Below, one piece after another: positions 24,020-31,940 of a DNA stretch of 35,516 nt. The stretch is from CAZMJP01 sp964566895. GTDB taxonomy: Bacteria; Patescibacteriota; Patescibacteriia; UBA2591; UBA6264. The position numbers were made by a program, and so were the translations under genes. Every line of letters begins with the position of its first letter. Within the stretch, counting starts at the first letter, position 1. Where the stretch lies: assembly GCA_964566895.1 (NCBI GenBank), contig CAZMJP010000006.1, positions 1 to 35,516 on the forward strand, in the 5' to 3' direction. Under the pieces are notes generated by a model. The model worked only from the letters and a program-made list of their open reading frames with translations. It was not told the DNA's origin and did no database searches.

Positions 24020-25294
24020 ATGTTAAATAAGCTTAAACAATTTTGGCAAATTAGAGATTTAAGAAATAATCTGATATTTGTCATGGGAATGCTGGTAATT
24101 TTTCGAATCGCCGCCCATATTCCGTTGCCGGGCATTAATATAGCCAATCTTAAAGATTTGTTTTCTCGTAATGAAATGTTGGGAATGTTAAACGTTCTTT
24201 CTGGCGGAGCGATGGCTAACCTTTCTATTGTGGCCATGGGGGTTGCTCCTTACATTACGGCCTCTATTATTATGCAGCTTCTGACAATGATTTTCCCCCG
24301 CCTGGAAGAATTAAGCAAAGAGGGGTCAAGCGGTTATCAGAAAATTAATCAGTATTCTCGTTTGTTGGCTGTGCCTTTAGCTCTATTGCAGTCTTATGGA
24401 ATGTTGATGATCTTTCGCCAGTCGTCGCAGCCAATTATTAATTCCTTGTCAAAATTCGGCCTGGTTAATATTTTAGTGGTAATGTCGGCTGGGACGATAT
24501 TTTTAATGTGGCTGGGAGAATTAATCACCGAAAAGAAAATAGGCAATGGCATTTCTTTGATTATTTTCGCCGGTATAGTTGAGAGGCTGCCGATTTCTTT
24601 ACAACAAACTATTGCTACTTTTTCCAAAGAACAAATACTGAATTTGGCAGTCTTAGCCGTTTTGGCTTTAATCACTATTGCCGGGGTGGTTATTTTAACC
24701 GAAGGTCAACGGAATATCCCGGTTACTTACGCCCGCCGGATTCGCGGTAATCGAATGTATGGCGGGATGGATACTTATTTGCCCTTAAGGGTCAATCAGG
24801 CCGGAATGATCCCAATTATTTTTGCTATTTCCATTGTTCTTTTCCCCGGTTTAGTCGGGCAATTAATGATGAGGTCAGATTCGAGTTTAATAATTGGCAT
24901 TGGCCGAGTTTTGGTTAATTTTGTGCAAAACCAGTTGATTTACGGTATTATTTATTTTATTTTAGTAGTGGCTTTTACTTATTTTTATACCAGTATTATT
25001 TTTCACCCGGCTCAAATCGCCGACAATTTACAAAAGCAGGGCGGGTTTGTTTTTGGATTAAGACCAGGGCAGCCGACGGCTCAGTATTTATCTAATATTA
25101 GTAATCGGATAATGCTGGCTGGAGCTTTATCATTAGGTATAATCGCTGTTCTGCCGATTATTACTCAGGGTATTTTTAAAATGGCGACTTTTGTTGTTGG
25201 TGGAGCCGCAATTTTAATTGTTGTCAGTGTAGTTTTAGAAACAGTAAAACAAGTTCAAGCTCAGGTTTCTATGCACGAGTATGAAGGATTATAA
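24020..25294 (+). CDS. secY: Preprotein translocase subunit SecY
   Basis: Forms the Sec protein-conducting channel. The 424-aa protein has about ten membrane segments. Typical motifs are FRIAAHIPLPGIN, PYITASIIMQLLTM, EGQRNIPVTYARR, YLPLRVNQAGMIPIIFA and the final QVQAQVSMHEYEG. It lies directly after L15. The C-terminal codons overlap a possible upstream start of adk. Confidence 0.96.
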   Translation: MLNKLKQFWQIRDLRNNLIFVMGMLVIFRIAAHIPLPGINIANLKDLFSRNEMLGMLNVLSGGAMANLSIVAMGVAPYITASIIMQLLTMIFPRLEELSKEGSSGYQKINQYSRLLAVPLALLQSYGMLMIFRQSSQPIINSLSKFGLVNILVVMSAGTIFLMWLGELITEKKIGNGISLIIFAGIVERLPISLQQTIATFSKEQILNLAVLAVLALITIAGVVILTEGQRNIPVTYARRIRGNRMYGGMDTYLPLRVNQAGMIPIIFAISIVLFPGLVGQLMMRSDSSLIIGIGRVLVNFVQNQLIYGIIYFILVVAFTYFYTSIIFHPAQIADNLQKQGGFVFGLRPGQPTAQYLSNISNRIMLAGALSLGIIAVLPIITQGIFKMATFVVGGAAILIVVSVVLETVKQVQAQVSMHEYEGL

Positions 25295-25322
25295 GTTCAA
25301 AAGAGATAAGGCCGTGTCTATT

Positions 25323-26015
25323 ATGACGGGACAAGAAAGAAAAAAAATCCAAAAATTAAAAATCGTTTTTGTTGGTCGTCCAGGCTCGGGTAAAGGCACG
25401 CAAGTTGATTTGCTGCGCAAAAATTTTAATTTAATCCTAATTCCTTCGCCGGGCGACATTTATCGCGATCCGAAATTCAGAAAGACAGAAATAGGACAAA
25501 AAATATGTCCAATTGTTGATAAGGGGGAGTTTGCTCCCGATGAGATTACCAATCGTCTGATGGAAAAAAGAATTTTTGAATTAACCAAGGATAATATTAA
25601 GGGTTTCATCTCCGAGGGCTATCCCCGGACGTTAGGTCAAGCGGAATTTGCCGATAAGAAAATAGGCATTGATTTGCTGATTAATCTGGAGGTATCGGAA
25701 AAGAAGATTGTCCAGAGATTGTCAAATCGCCGCGTTTGCCCGAGATGTAAGGTAAACTATAGTTTGACTGAACAGCCGCCCAGACAAGAGAATATTTGTG
25801 ATTTATGTCAGAGCCCTTTAACTCAAAGAGAAGATGATAGGCCGGGAGCGGTTAGGAACAGAATGGAAGTTTATCATCGCACTGCTGAGACGGCGATTGA
25901 GTATTATCGGAAACAAAATAAAGTGGTTGACATCAACGGGGATCAACCCGTTGAAAAAGTTTTTGAAGATATAATAACCGCGCTTCGCGTGAAAATTAAA
26001 AATCCTAAATTTTAG
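25323..26015 (+). CDS. adk: Adenylate kinase, zinc-binding LID
   Basis: Interconverts ATP+AMP and 2 ADP. From ATG 25323 it has 230 residues, with P-loop GRPGSGKGT (18-26), PSPGDIYRD in place of the usual STGDMLR, GYPRT as the DGFPR equivalent, and a LID with CPRC and CDLC. ATG 25281 would overlap secY by 14 nt and add 14 residues; either start is possible. The gene ends in a CCGCGCTTCGCG-type element that encodes its last residues (TALRVKIKNPKF). Order secY-adk-map is the common bacterial one. Confidence 0.92.
   Translation: MTGQERKKIQKLKIVFVGRPGSGKGTQVDLLRKNFNLILIPSPGDIYRDPKFRKTEIGQKICPIVDKGEFAPDEITNRLMEKRIFELTKDNIKGFISEGYPRTLGQAEFADKKIGIDLLINLEVSEKKIVQRLSNRRVCPRCKVNYSLTEQPPRQENICDLCQSPLTQREDDRPGAVRNRMEVYHRTAETAIEYYRKQNKVVDINGDQPVEKVFEDIITALRVKIKNPKF
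25978..26015 (+). repeat. Hairpin element fused to the 3' end of adk
   Basis: CCGCGCTTCGCGTG, then AT-rich sequence with ATCCTAAATTTT, including the TAG stop. It has the same layout as the 19504/20098 copies: a CTTCG hairpin followed by a TCCTAAATT tail. Confidence 0.35.
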
Positions 26016-26023
26016 ATTCTTAT

Positions 26024-26785
26024 ATGATTCCTATCAAGACCCCGGAGGAGATTGAAGTAATGCGTCGGGCTGGTCAGATTTTAGCCGGGATAATGAAGAT
26101 GATTGTTTTGCGGGTCAGGGAAAATATTTCAACTTTAGAATTAGATCAAGTAGCGGAAGAATTGATTCTTAAAGCTGGTGCTGAGCCAGCCTTTAAAGGT
26201 TATAAAGATAAAGGGAGGATTTATCCAGCCACGCTTTGCACTTCGGTTAATAATCAAGTTGTTCACGCCATTCCTCAAAAGGACCAAATTCTTAAAATGG
26301 GTGACATTGTCGGTTTGGACTGCGGATTAAAATATCAGGATTATTATTCTGATATGGCTGTAACCATTTCTGTCGGTCGGCCCTCGCCCCAAACTAAAAA
26401 ATTGATTAAAGTAACGAAGAAATCGCTAGAAAGAGGCATTAGGATAATAAAATTGGGTATTCGTTTGGGAGATCTGTCTTGGGCTATTCAATCCTGGATT
26501 GAGAAGAATGGGTTTTCAGTAGTTCGCCAACTTGGCGGCCACGGAATTGGCAGAGAACTCCATGAAGAGCCGTCTATTTTAAATTATGGAGAAAAACAAA
26601 CAGGCCCTGTTTTAAAAGAGGGGATGGTTTTGGCTATAGAGCCGATGGTTAATGTTGGCGGTTGGAGAGTAAAAACTCTTGATGACGGCTGGACCGTTGT
26701 TACTGAAGATGGCAGTTTGTCGGCTCATTTTGAACATACTATCTTGGTTACTAGGCATGGGGCGGAGATTTTGACGAGAATTTAA
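26024..26785 (+). CDS. map: Methionine aminopeptidase, type I
   Basis: Removes the initiator methionine from nascent proteins. The 253-aa protein keeps all five metal ligands: D99 (GLDCG), D110 (YYSDMAV), H173 (GGHGIGRELHEEP), E206 (AIEPMVNVG) and E237 (HFEHTIL). It has no N-terminal zinc finger. It starts 8 nt after adk and ends the ribosomal cluster. Confidence 0.95.
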   Translation: MIPIKTPEEIEVMRRAGQILAGIMKMIVLRVRENISTLELDQVAEELILKAGAEPAFKGYKDKGRIYPATLCTSVNNQVVHAIPQKDQILKMGDIVGLDCGLKYQDYYSDMAVTISVGRPSPQTKKLIKVTKKSLERGIRIIKLGIRLGDLSWAIQSWIEKNGFSVVRQLGGHGIGRELHEEPSILNYGEKQTGPVLKEGMVLAIEPMVNVGGWRVKTLDDGWTVVTEDGSLSAHFEHTILVTRHGAEILTRI

Positions 26786-26831
26786 TCCAAAGAATAATAG
26801 GGTTATCTATAGGGTCCGGAAGTATAAAATT

Positions 26832-27056
26832 ATGCGGTTAATTAGAGTTAAGGTTTTCCCGGGTTCTAAGAAAAACGAAATTGTCCAAAAATCAAAGAAT
26901 AATTTCGAGATTAAGGTAAAAACTAAACCTTGGAAGGGGAGAGCTAATCAATCAGTGATAGAAGTTCTGGCAAATTATTTGGATATTTCAGAAGAAAATA
27001 TCCGGCTGATCAAGGGTTTTCGACAAAGAAATAAAATTTTTGAAATTCTTGATTAA
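26832..27056 (+). CDS. DUF167/YggU-family protein
   Basis: A 74-aa protein with RVKVFPGSKKNEIV, KVKTKPWKGRANQSVIEVLA and IRLIKGFRQRNKIFEI, the standard pattern of the YggU/DUF167 family. The biochemical role is unknown across bacteria. Confidence 0.85.
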   Translation: MRLIRVKVFPGSKKNEIVQKSKNNFEIKVKTKPWKGRANQSVIEVLANYLDISEENIRLIKGFRQRNKIFEILD

Positions 27057-27125
27057 AGATTAACCGGGTAGAGATAAGCCCAGAATCTAATCGAGAGATA
27101 GAAACTTTAGAGTTAATAATTATAT

Positions 27126-27530
27126 ATGAAAAAAATTGTTGTTGCAGTATCGGGAGGATTTGACCCGGTTCACATCGGGCATATCCGGCATTTTAAAGAA
27201 GCCAAAAAGTTAGGAGATATTTTAATAGTGATTTTAAATAGAGACGGATTTTTAAAAAGGAAGAAGGGTTATGTTTTTATGCCTGAGCAAGAAAGAAAAG
27301 AGATTTTGGAAGCGATAAAGTATATTGATAAAGTAGTTTTTGCCGTTGACAAAGACCAAACGGTCTGCGAAACACTTAAATTGATTAAACCAGATATTTT
27401 TGCCAATGGCGGAGATAGAATTAAAAAAAACATCCCCGAAGCATCCGTCTGCAAAAAGTTAGGCGTTAAGATGGTTTTTAATGTTGGCGGTAAAAAAGTG
27501 CAGTCAAGTTCTTGGTTAGTTAAAAAATAA
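27126..27530 (+). CDS. Cytidylyltransferase-like nucleotidyltransferase
   Basis: A 134-aa single-domain nucleotidyltransferase of the HxGH superfamily. GGFDPVHIGHIRH has H16 and H19 as catalytic histidines; NGGDR (with the Cys-free GGxR) and VQSSSWL match the ISSTxI-type C-terminal motif. The closest recognisable groups are glycerol-3-phosphate cytidylyltransferase (TagD) and the adenylyltransferase domain of RfaE/HldE. The substrate cannot be set from sequence. A surface-sugar or lipid-head role would fit the nearby polyprenyl-phosphate transferase. Confidence 0.8.
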   Translation: MKKIVVAVSGGFDPVHIGHIRHFKEAKKLGDILIVILNRDGFLKRKKGYVFMPEQERKEILEAIKYIDKVVFAVDKDQTVCETLKLIKPDIFANGGDRIKKNIPEASVCKKLGVKMVFNVGGKKVQSSSWLVKK

Positions 27531-27546
27531 AAAGTTTTTGTAAATA

Positions 27547-27572
27547 AAAAGAATGCCCAAAAGCGTTCTTTT
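27547..27572 (+). terminator. Hairpin terminator candidate before ruvX
   Basis: AAAAGAATGC (27547-27556), CCAAAA, GCGTTCTTTT (27563-27572) form a 10-bp stem with one G-U pair, and the 3' arm ends in TTTT. It lies 17 nt after the nucleotidyltransferase stop. Confidence 0.45.
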
Positions 27573-27579
27573 GCTATTT

Positions 27580-27597
27580 TGTTATAATTGTTATAAT
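27580..27597 (+). promoter_or_regulatory. Two tandem extended -10 boxes before ruvX
   Basis: TGTTATAAT occurs twice in tandem (27580-27588 and 27589-27597). Both are full TGnTATAAT extended -10 elements with poor -35 partners. The downstream one would start transcription at about 27604, exactly on the ruvX ATG (leaderless mRNA). Confidence 0.6.
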
Positions 27598-27603
27598 GTT
27601 GTT

Positions 27604-28035
27604 ATGATTTTATCTATTGATTATGGGGAGAAATATGTTGGTTTGGCTGTGGCTGATGGTAAATTAAAGATAGCTCTGCCATATAAGGTTTTGGAGAATA
27701 AAAGCGATAAATTTTTATTGAACAATCTAAAAGAGATTATTTCTCAGGAAAAGGTGGAAAAGATTATTGTTGGCGAACCAATTAGCTTATCCGGTAGAAG
27801 AACGGGGCAAACAAAAGTCGTTGCCCGATTTATTAAGAAGCTGAAACAAGAAATTAGCCCTGTCAAATTTATCAAAACCAGAATGGCATTTAAGAGGGTG
27901 AATATCCCCGTCGTTGGTTTTGATGAAAGATTAACTAGTAAAATGGCCGAAAAGTTACCAATTAAGGGTAAGGAAGGGCATGCTGTCGCCGCGGCCATTA
28001 TTTTGCAGAATTATCTTAGTTGGTTGGATAATTAG
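27604..28035 (+). CDS. ruvX: YqgF/RuvX-family Holliday-junction-resolvase-like nuclease
   Basis: RNase H-fold protein needed for 16S pre-rRNA maturation in some bacteria. From ATG 27604 it has 143 residues: ILSIDYGEKYVGLAVAD (first Asp), IVGEPISLSGRRTGQ (Glu) and DERLTSKMAE. The usual last acidic residue, DA[IV]AA near the C-terminus, reads HAVAA here. ATG 27553 is in frame, but it would add 17 residues translated from the terminator and promoter and was rejected. Confidence 0.82.
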   Translation: MILSIDYGEKYVGLAVADGKLKIALPYKVLENKSDKFLLNNLKEIISQEKVEKIIVGEPISLSGRRTGQTKVVARFIKKLKQEISPVKFIKTRMAFKRVNIPVVGFDERLTSKMAEKLPIKGKEGHAVAAAIILQNYLSWLDN

Positions 28036-28040
28036 AGCTC

Positions 28041-28077
28041 CTAATCTCTAATTATCCAATCCCTAATTACCCAATTA
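28041..28077 (+). repeat. Heptamer/octamer microsatellite before the WecA-like gene
   Basis: CTAATCT, CTAATTA, TCCAATC, CCTAATTA, CCCAATTA run in tandem up to the start codon at 28077. It belongs to the same class as 4719, 15776 and 22088. Confidence 0.5.
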
Positions 28078-29183
28078 TGTTATTTTTAATCTTATTTTTA
28101 ATTAGTTTTATCTTGGCTCTTATTTTAACCCCCCTGATTCGCAGGTTGGCTTTAAAGTGGCGAGTTGTTGACCAACCAATGATTGCTGAACGGAAAATTC
28201 ATCGAGAGCCAATCCCTCTTTTAGGTGGTTTGGTTATTTTTATTGCATTTTTTCTTGTCTTGTTCATTGCCCGAGCCATACCTTGGTGGCCCGAAGATAA
28301 AGTCCTCCTAAAACATTCAATAGGGTTGCTTATTGCCGGGCTATTCTTGATGTTCGGCGGTTTTTTAGACGATAAGTATAATTTAAAACCCCATTGGCAA
28401 ATTATTTGGCCAATTTTAGCTTGTTTGATAATTATTGGTAGCGGCATTGGCATTGAATTTATTAATAATCCCCTTAGTTCTAGTCTGCCTAACCAAACAG
28501 ATTACTTATATCTTGATAAAATTAAAATTGAAGTGATTCGCCTAAATGGGGTGCCGTATTATTTTACTCCCTGGGCCGACATCCTGACTTTTATTTGGTT
28601 AATGCTTTTGATGTATGCCACCAAATTACTTGATGGTTTGGATGGTCTGGTTTCCGGAGTGACAGCAATTGGGGCTTTGGCTATTGCTGGTCTTTGCTTT
28701 TTAACTCAATTTTATCAGCCCGACGTTGGAACAATGGCTTTGATTTTAGCTGGAGTTAGTTTAGGTTTCTTAATTTTTAATTTTCACCCAGCCAAGATTT
28801 TTTTGGGTGAAGGAGGCAGTCTTTTCGCCGGCTTTATCTTAGGGGTTTTGGCTATAATCTCCGGCGGAAAAGTAGCGACGACGTTTCTAATTTTAGGATT
28901 AGCAATTATCGACTTAATCAGTGTAGTGATTCAACGCGTTTTTATTGAACATCACTCGCCATTTTCGGGCGACCAAAAGCATCTTCATTTTCGATTGTTA
29001 AAAGCCGGTTTTTCACATCAAAAAGCGGTTATCTTTTATTGGTTAGTGGCTATAATTTTTGGTTTTGTCGCTTTATTTATCCAAACAACCGGGAAAGTGA
29101 TCGCTTTGCTCGTTTTAATTATTTTAGCCAGTAGTTTAATTAGCTTTTTGCCGCAAAAAATTGACAAACAGGCTGATTTATGA
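28077..29183 (+). CDS. WecA/MraY-family polyprenyl-phosphate sugar-1-phosphate transferase
   Basis: Transfers a sugar-1-phosphate from a UDP-sugar to undecaprenyl phosphate to begin a surface polymer. The 368-aa polytopic protein has about eleven membrane segments with DDKYNLKP (cytoplasmic DDxxx motif), LLDGLDGLVSG, FLGEGGSLFAGF and the HHSPFSGDQKHLHFRLL signature of the WecA/TagO branch. MraY proper has a different C-terminal signature, so WecA/TagO-like is the better call. The segment of about residues 125-165 (NPLSSSLPNQTDYLYLDKIK) is a soluble loop seen in many homologues. Confidence 0.88.
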   Translation: MLFLILFLISFILALILTPLIRRLALKWRVVDQPMIAERKIHREPIPLLGGLVIFIAFFLVLFIARAIPWWPEDKVLLKHSIGLLIAGLFLMFGGFLDDKYNLKPHWQIIWPILACLIIIGSGIGIEFINNPLSSSLPNQTDYLYLDKIKIEVIRLNGVPYYFTPWADILTFIWLMLLMYATKLLDGLDGLVSGVTAIGALAIAGLCFLTQFYQPDVGTMALILAGVSLGFLIFNFHPAKIFLGEGGSLFAGFILGVLAIISGGKVATTFLILGLAIIDLISVVIQRVFIEHHSPFSGDQKHLHFRLLKAGFSHQKAVIFYWLVAIIFGFVALFIQTTGKVIALLVLIILASSLISFLPQKIDKQADL

Positions 29184-29189
29184 TATAGT
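29161..29189 (+). promoter_or_regulatory. Near-consensus promoter at the end of the WecA-like gene
   Basis: TTGACA (29161-29166), a 17-nt spacer and TGATATAGT (29181-29189), which has both an extended TG and a -10. It overlaps the TGA stop of the upstream gene. The predicted start, about 29196, is only 2-3 nt before the next ATG (29199), so the mRNA would be nearly leaderless. Confidence 0.7.
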
Positions 29190-29198
29190 CCCATAGGT

Positions 29199-30752
29199 AT
29201 GACGGAAAGAAGAGAAAAAGAAGAAATAGTATTTTTTGCTGAAATAAATTATGACGATAATCAAAAAATGGTCGGCATTAAAACCAATGACCGACGGCAG
29301 CATATGTATTTAATTGGTCAAGCTGGGGTCGGTAAATCAACAACGATTAAGAATATGGTCTGCCAGGACATTCGGGCGGGCCATGGAGTTGCGGTGATTG
29401 ATCCGTATGGCGGCTTGGCCAAAAAAGTGATGGATTCTATCCCTTCGTCCCGCGTGAATGACACTGTTTATCTTAATCTCACCGACACAAAGAATCCCTT
29501 TTCCTTTAATATTTTAGACGGTGTTGGAACGAGTTATGGGCATTTTTTAGTTGTTTCAAATCTTCTCGCTGTGTTTAAGAAGATGTGGGCGGAGCTACGC
29601 AATCCGCGCATAGAGTATGTGTTGCGTAATACTATTTTAGCTTTATTAGAATATCCGACCTCTACCCTTTTAGGGATTAAGAAGATTCTATTTGATAAGG
29701 ACTATAGGGAAAAAATTATTGGTCGACTAGCCGACCCAATAGTAAAATCTTTTTGGGAGAATGAGTACTCGCGATATCTTAAACATTTACAGACTGAGGT
29801 TATCGCCCCGATTCAGGAAAAGCTCGGGAGTTTTTTTTCCATTCCGTTAATAAGAAACATTGTCGGGCAGGTGAGTTCAAAAGTCGATATAGATGAAATT
29901 ATTAGCAAGGGAAAAATTTTAATAGTAAACTTATCAAAAACAATAGTTGGAGAAAGGGTATCTACGTTTTTAGGAGCGATGTTGGTGACAAAGATTCAGG
30001 CGGCAATCGTAAATCAATTGGGCATGTCGGGAGACCAGCGTCGCGATTTTTATCTATACATTGATGAATTTCCGGATTTTGTTACCGATTCTTTTGCTGA
30101 TATACTTTCTAAAGAAAATAAATCTCATCTTAATTTGATTATTTCTCATCAGTACCTTGGGCAGCTGACATCTGTGGATCAAAATTTAAAAGTCAAAGAC
30201 GCGATCTTTAATAATATCGGGACAATACTTGCTTATCGGGTTAATAATGAGGATGCCTTTTTTTTATCTAAAAAAGTTACACGGCCGCGTTTTAATAAAA
30301 ATAAATTAGTCAACTTGGATAAGCGAAAATTTTATATTAAGGTAATGGTTGACGGTGTTATATCTAAACCTCTTTTTGCCAATGTCTCAGAACCATCGCT
30401 GAAATTGGAGGGAAACAGAGACAAAATAATTAAAATTTCTCAGGAGCGTTATACAGAACCGCAAAGATTAGTTGAGGAAAAAATAGCCCGTTGGCTAGGT
30501 ATTATCAAAGAGGGGGGAGACTTGCCGTGGTCATCAGGGATAGGTAAATATGAGTCAAAATGCGATAAATGTGGGATAAAAGTCTATGTTCCATTTATCC
30601 CTGATGGGGTTAGGCCGATTTATTGTCGACAGTGTTTGAGTTTAGTTAAGGGGCGAATTGAGGGAAAAGAGGAAGCAGAAAAGACAAAGGGAATTTTTTT
30701 AGATGAGGCGATAAAGGAAAACCAGCCCCACTTAGAGAATGAATTAAAATAA
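29199..30752 (+). CDS. TraG/VirB4-like type IV secretion coupling ATPase with C-terminal zinc ribbon
   Basis: A 517-aa ATPase of the DUF87/TraD-VirD4-VirB4 superfamily. Walker A is GQAGVGKST (40-48), followed by DPYGG. Walker B is LYIDEFPDF. NKSHLNLIISHQYLGQL matches the sensor-like region of T4SS coupling ATPases. The C-terminal zinc ribbon is C455-x2-C458 and C476-x2-C479, which could bind DNA or a partner. No membrane segments are seen. It is not next to other conjugation genes here. Such free-standing ATPases are frequent in CPR and might serve DNA transfer or pilus assembly; the function here is unknown. Confidence 0.78.
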   Translation: MTERREKEEIVFFAEINYDDNQKMVGIKTNDRRQHMYLIGQAGVGKSTTIKNMVCQDIRAGHGVAVIDPYGGLAKKVMDSIPSSRVNDTVYLNLTDTKNPFSFNILDGVGTSYGHFLVVSNLLAVFKKMWAELRNPRIEYVLRNTILALLEYPTSTLLGIKKILFDKDYREKIIGRLADPIVKSFWENEYSRYLKHLQTEVIAPIQEKLGSFFSIPLIRNIVGQVSSKVDIDEIISKGKILIVNLSKTIVGERVSTFLGAMLVTKIQAAIVNQLGMSGDQRRDFYLYIDEFPDFVTDSFADILSKENKSHLNLIISHQYLGQLTSVDQNLKVKDAIFNNIGTILAYRVNNEDAFFLSKKVTRPRFNKNKLVNLDKRKFYIKVMVDGVISKPLFANVSEPSLKLEGNRDKIIKISQERYTEPQRLVEEKIARWLGIIKEGGDLPWSSGIGKYESKCDKCGIKVYVPFIPDGVRPIYCRQCLSLVKGRIEGKEEAEKTKGIFLDEAIKENQPHLENELK

Positions 30753-30891
30753 TTCAGAAGGATTTTATCTTTCATTGGAGTGGTAGTTTTTTCACAGGAT
30801 ATTTTTTAATAAGAAATATTTATTAGATGGTCGAGGTAAAATTATCAAAGCCATTGTTGCTACGGAGAATGGATATATTTCCTAAATAAAT

Positions 30892-31914
30892 ATGAAGAAA
30901 GTTATTTTATTTAGTGTTTCATTAGTTATTGGCGTAGCTTTGATTGTTTGGATTTATCAGCATATAGGGCTTAGGGGCGCTTTATTGAAATTCAGCGATT
31001 TATTGTTATGGCAAATGGTGGCGCTTTTTCTTCTGGCCCTTTTCAAAGTCGTTTTTTGGGTAGCTCGTTGGTGGGTGGTACTTAAAATGATGGGATTTTC
31101 TAATTTGTCTTTTAGAAAACTGGCCGCGGCCCGGTTAGGTGAATTTGCTATCAGTTATCTCACTCCCGGTATTTACTGGGGCGGAGAAGGTATTAGAATT
31201 TTCGCTTTGAAAAATAATTTTAACATACCCTTGTCTAAAGGATTAACTTCAATTATTTTAGATAGACTGTTTGACGTTATTGGTTTTTGCTTTTTTATAT
31301 TTATCGGAATTGTTGTTTTCTTTTTTGAGAGGAACCTGAACGCCGTTTTATTTTTAGGTCTTTTAATATTGTTGCCGTCTCTCTTGCTTATTTTTATTTT
31401 TAAGTTTCCCGGACTAGAAAGGATATTAAGTTTTTTAGCCAGAATTTTTCGCTTAGAAAAAATAGAATATATAAAAAGGAATAAAGAAAGTTTACGGAGG
31501 GTTGGTCGGGAGACAGTGGATTTTTTTAGAAGACCCTTGCTGCAGGTGGGAACGGCGGTGATTTTGACTATCTTAGGTTTTTTTGCCGGTGTTTGCCAAA
31601 TTATATTTTTCCTTGCTTTTTTAGGAGAACACTTTTCGTTATTTAATTCAATGATAATGAAGATTTTAATTGTTATTTCAGGGTTCATTCCGTTGCCAGC
31701 TAATTTAGGCGCACTTGAAGGGACTAATGTTTTGGTTTTTCAAGGATTTCATTTTACCGCTGAGACGGGGTTGGGTTTTAGTTTGATAACAAGATTAGTT
31801 GATTTTAGCTTTGTTATTCTGGGCATCTTAATACTGATTTACTATTTTGGTAATTATTTATTTAGTAAAATAATGAACAATAAAAAGAATAATAATGGAT
31901 TAATGGGGCAGTGA
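30892..31914 (+). CDS. Lysylphosphatidylglycerol synthase transmembrane domain / UPF0104 flippase-like protein
   Basis: A 340-aa polytopic membrane protein with seven or eight segments. LGEFAISYLTPGIYWGGEG and LDRLFDVIGF are the standard motifs of the UPF0104 domain (MprF N-terminal, AglD), and PLPANLGALEGTNV lies near the C-terminus. The cytoplasmic transferase domain of MprF is absent, so lipid or glycolipid movement is more likely than lysyl transfer. Its TGA overlaps a GTG (GTGA at 31911) that could open alaS. Confidence 0.82.
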   Translation: MKKVILFSVSLVIGVALIVWIYQHIGLRGALLKFSDLLLWQMVALFLLALFKVVFWVARWWVVLKMMGFSNLSFRKLAAARLGEFAISYLTPGIYWGGEGIRIFALKNNFNIPLSKGLTSIILDRLFDVIGFCFFIFIGIVVFFFERNLNAVLFLGLLILLPSLLLIFIFKFPGLERILSFLARIFRLEKIEYIKRNKESLRRVGRETVDFFRRPLLQVGTAVILTILGFFAGVCQIIFFLAFLGEHFSLFNSMIMKILIVISGFIPLPANLGALEGTNVLVFQGFHFTAETGLGFSLITRLVDFSFVILGILILIYYFGNYLFSKIMNNKKNNNGLMGQ

Positions 31915-31940
31915 TTATAGGTAAAAGTAGTAATTTAACT

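Noticed and set aside
27553..27603. Upstream ruvX start
   Set aside because: The extra codons coincide with a terminator hairpin and two extended -10 boxes.
31173..31688. 171-aa minus-strand ORF
   Set aside because: Lies inside the UPF0104 membrane protein gene; composition is the Lys/Ile/Asn-rich complement of hydrophobic codons.
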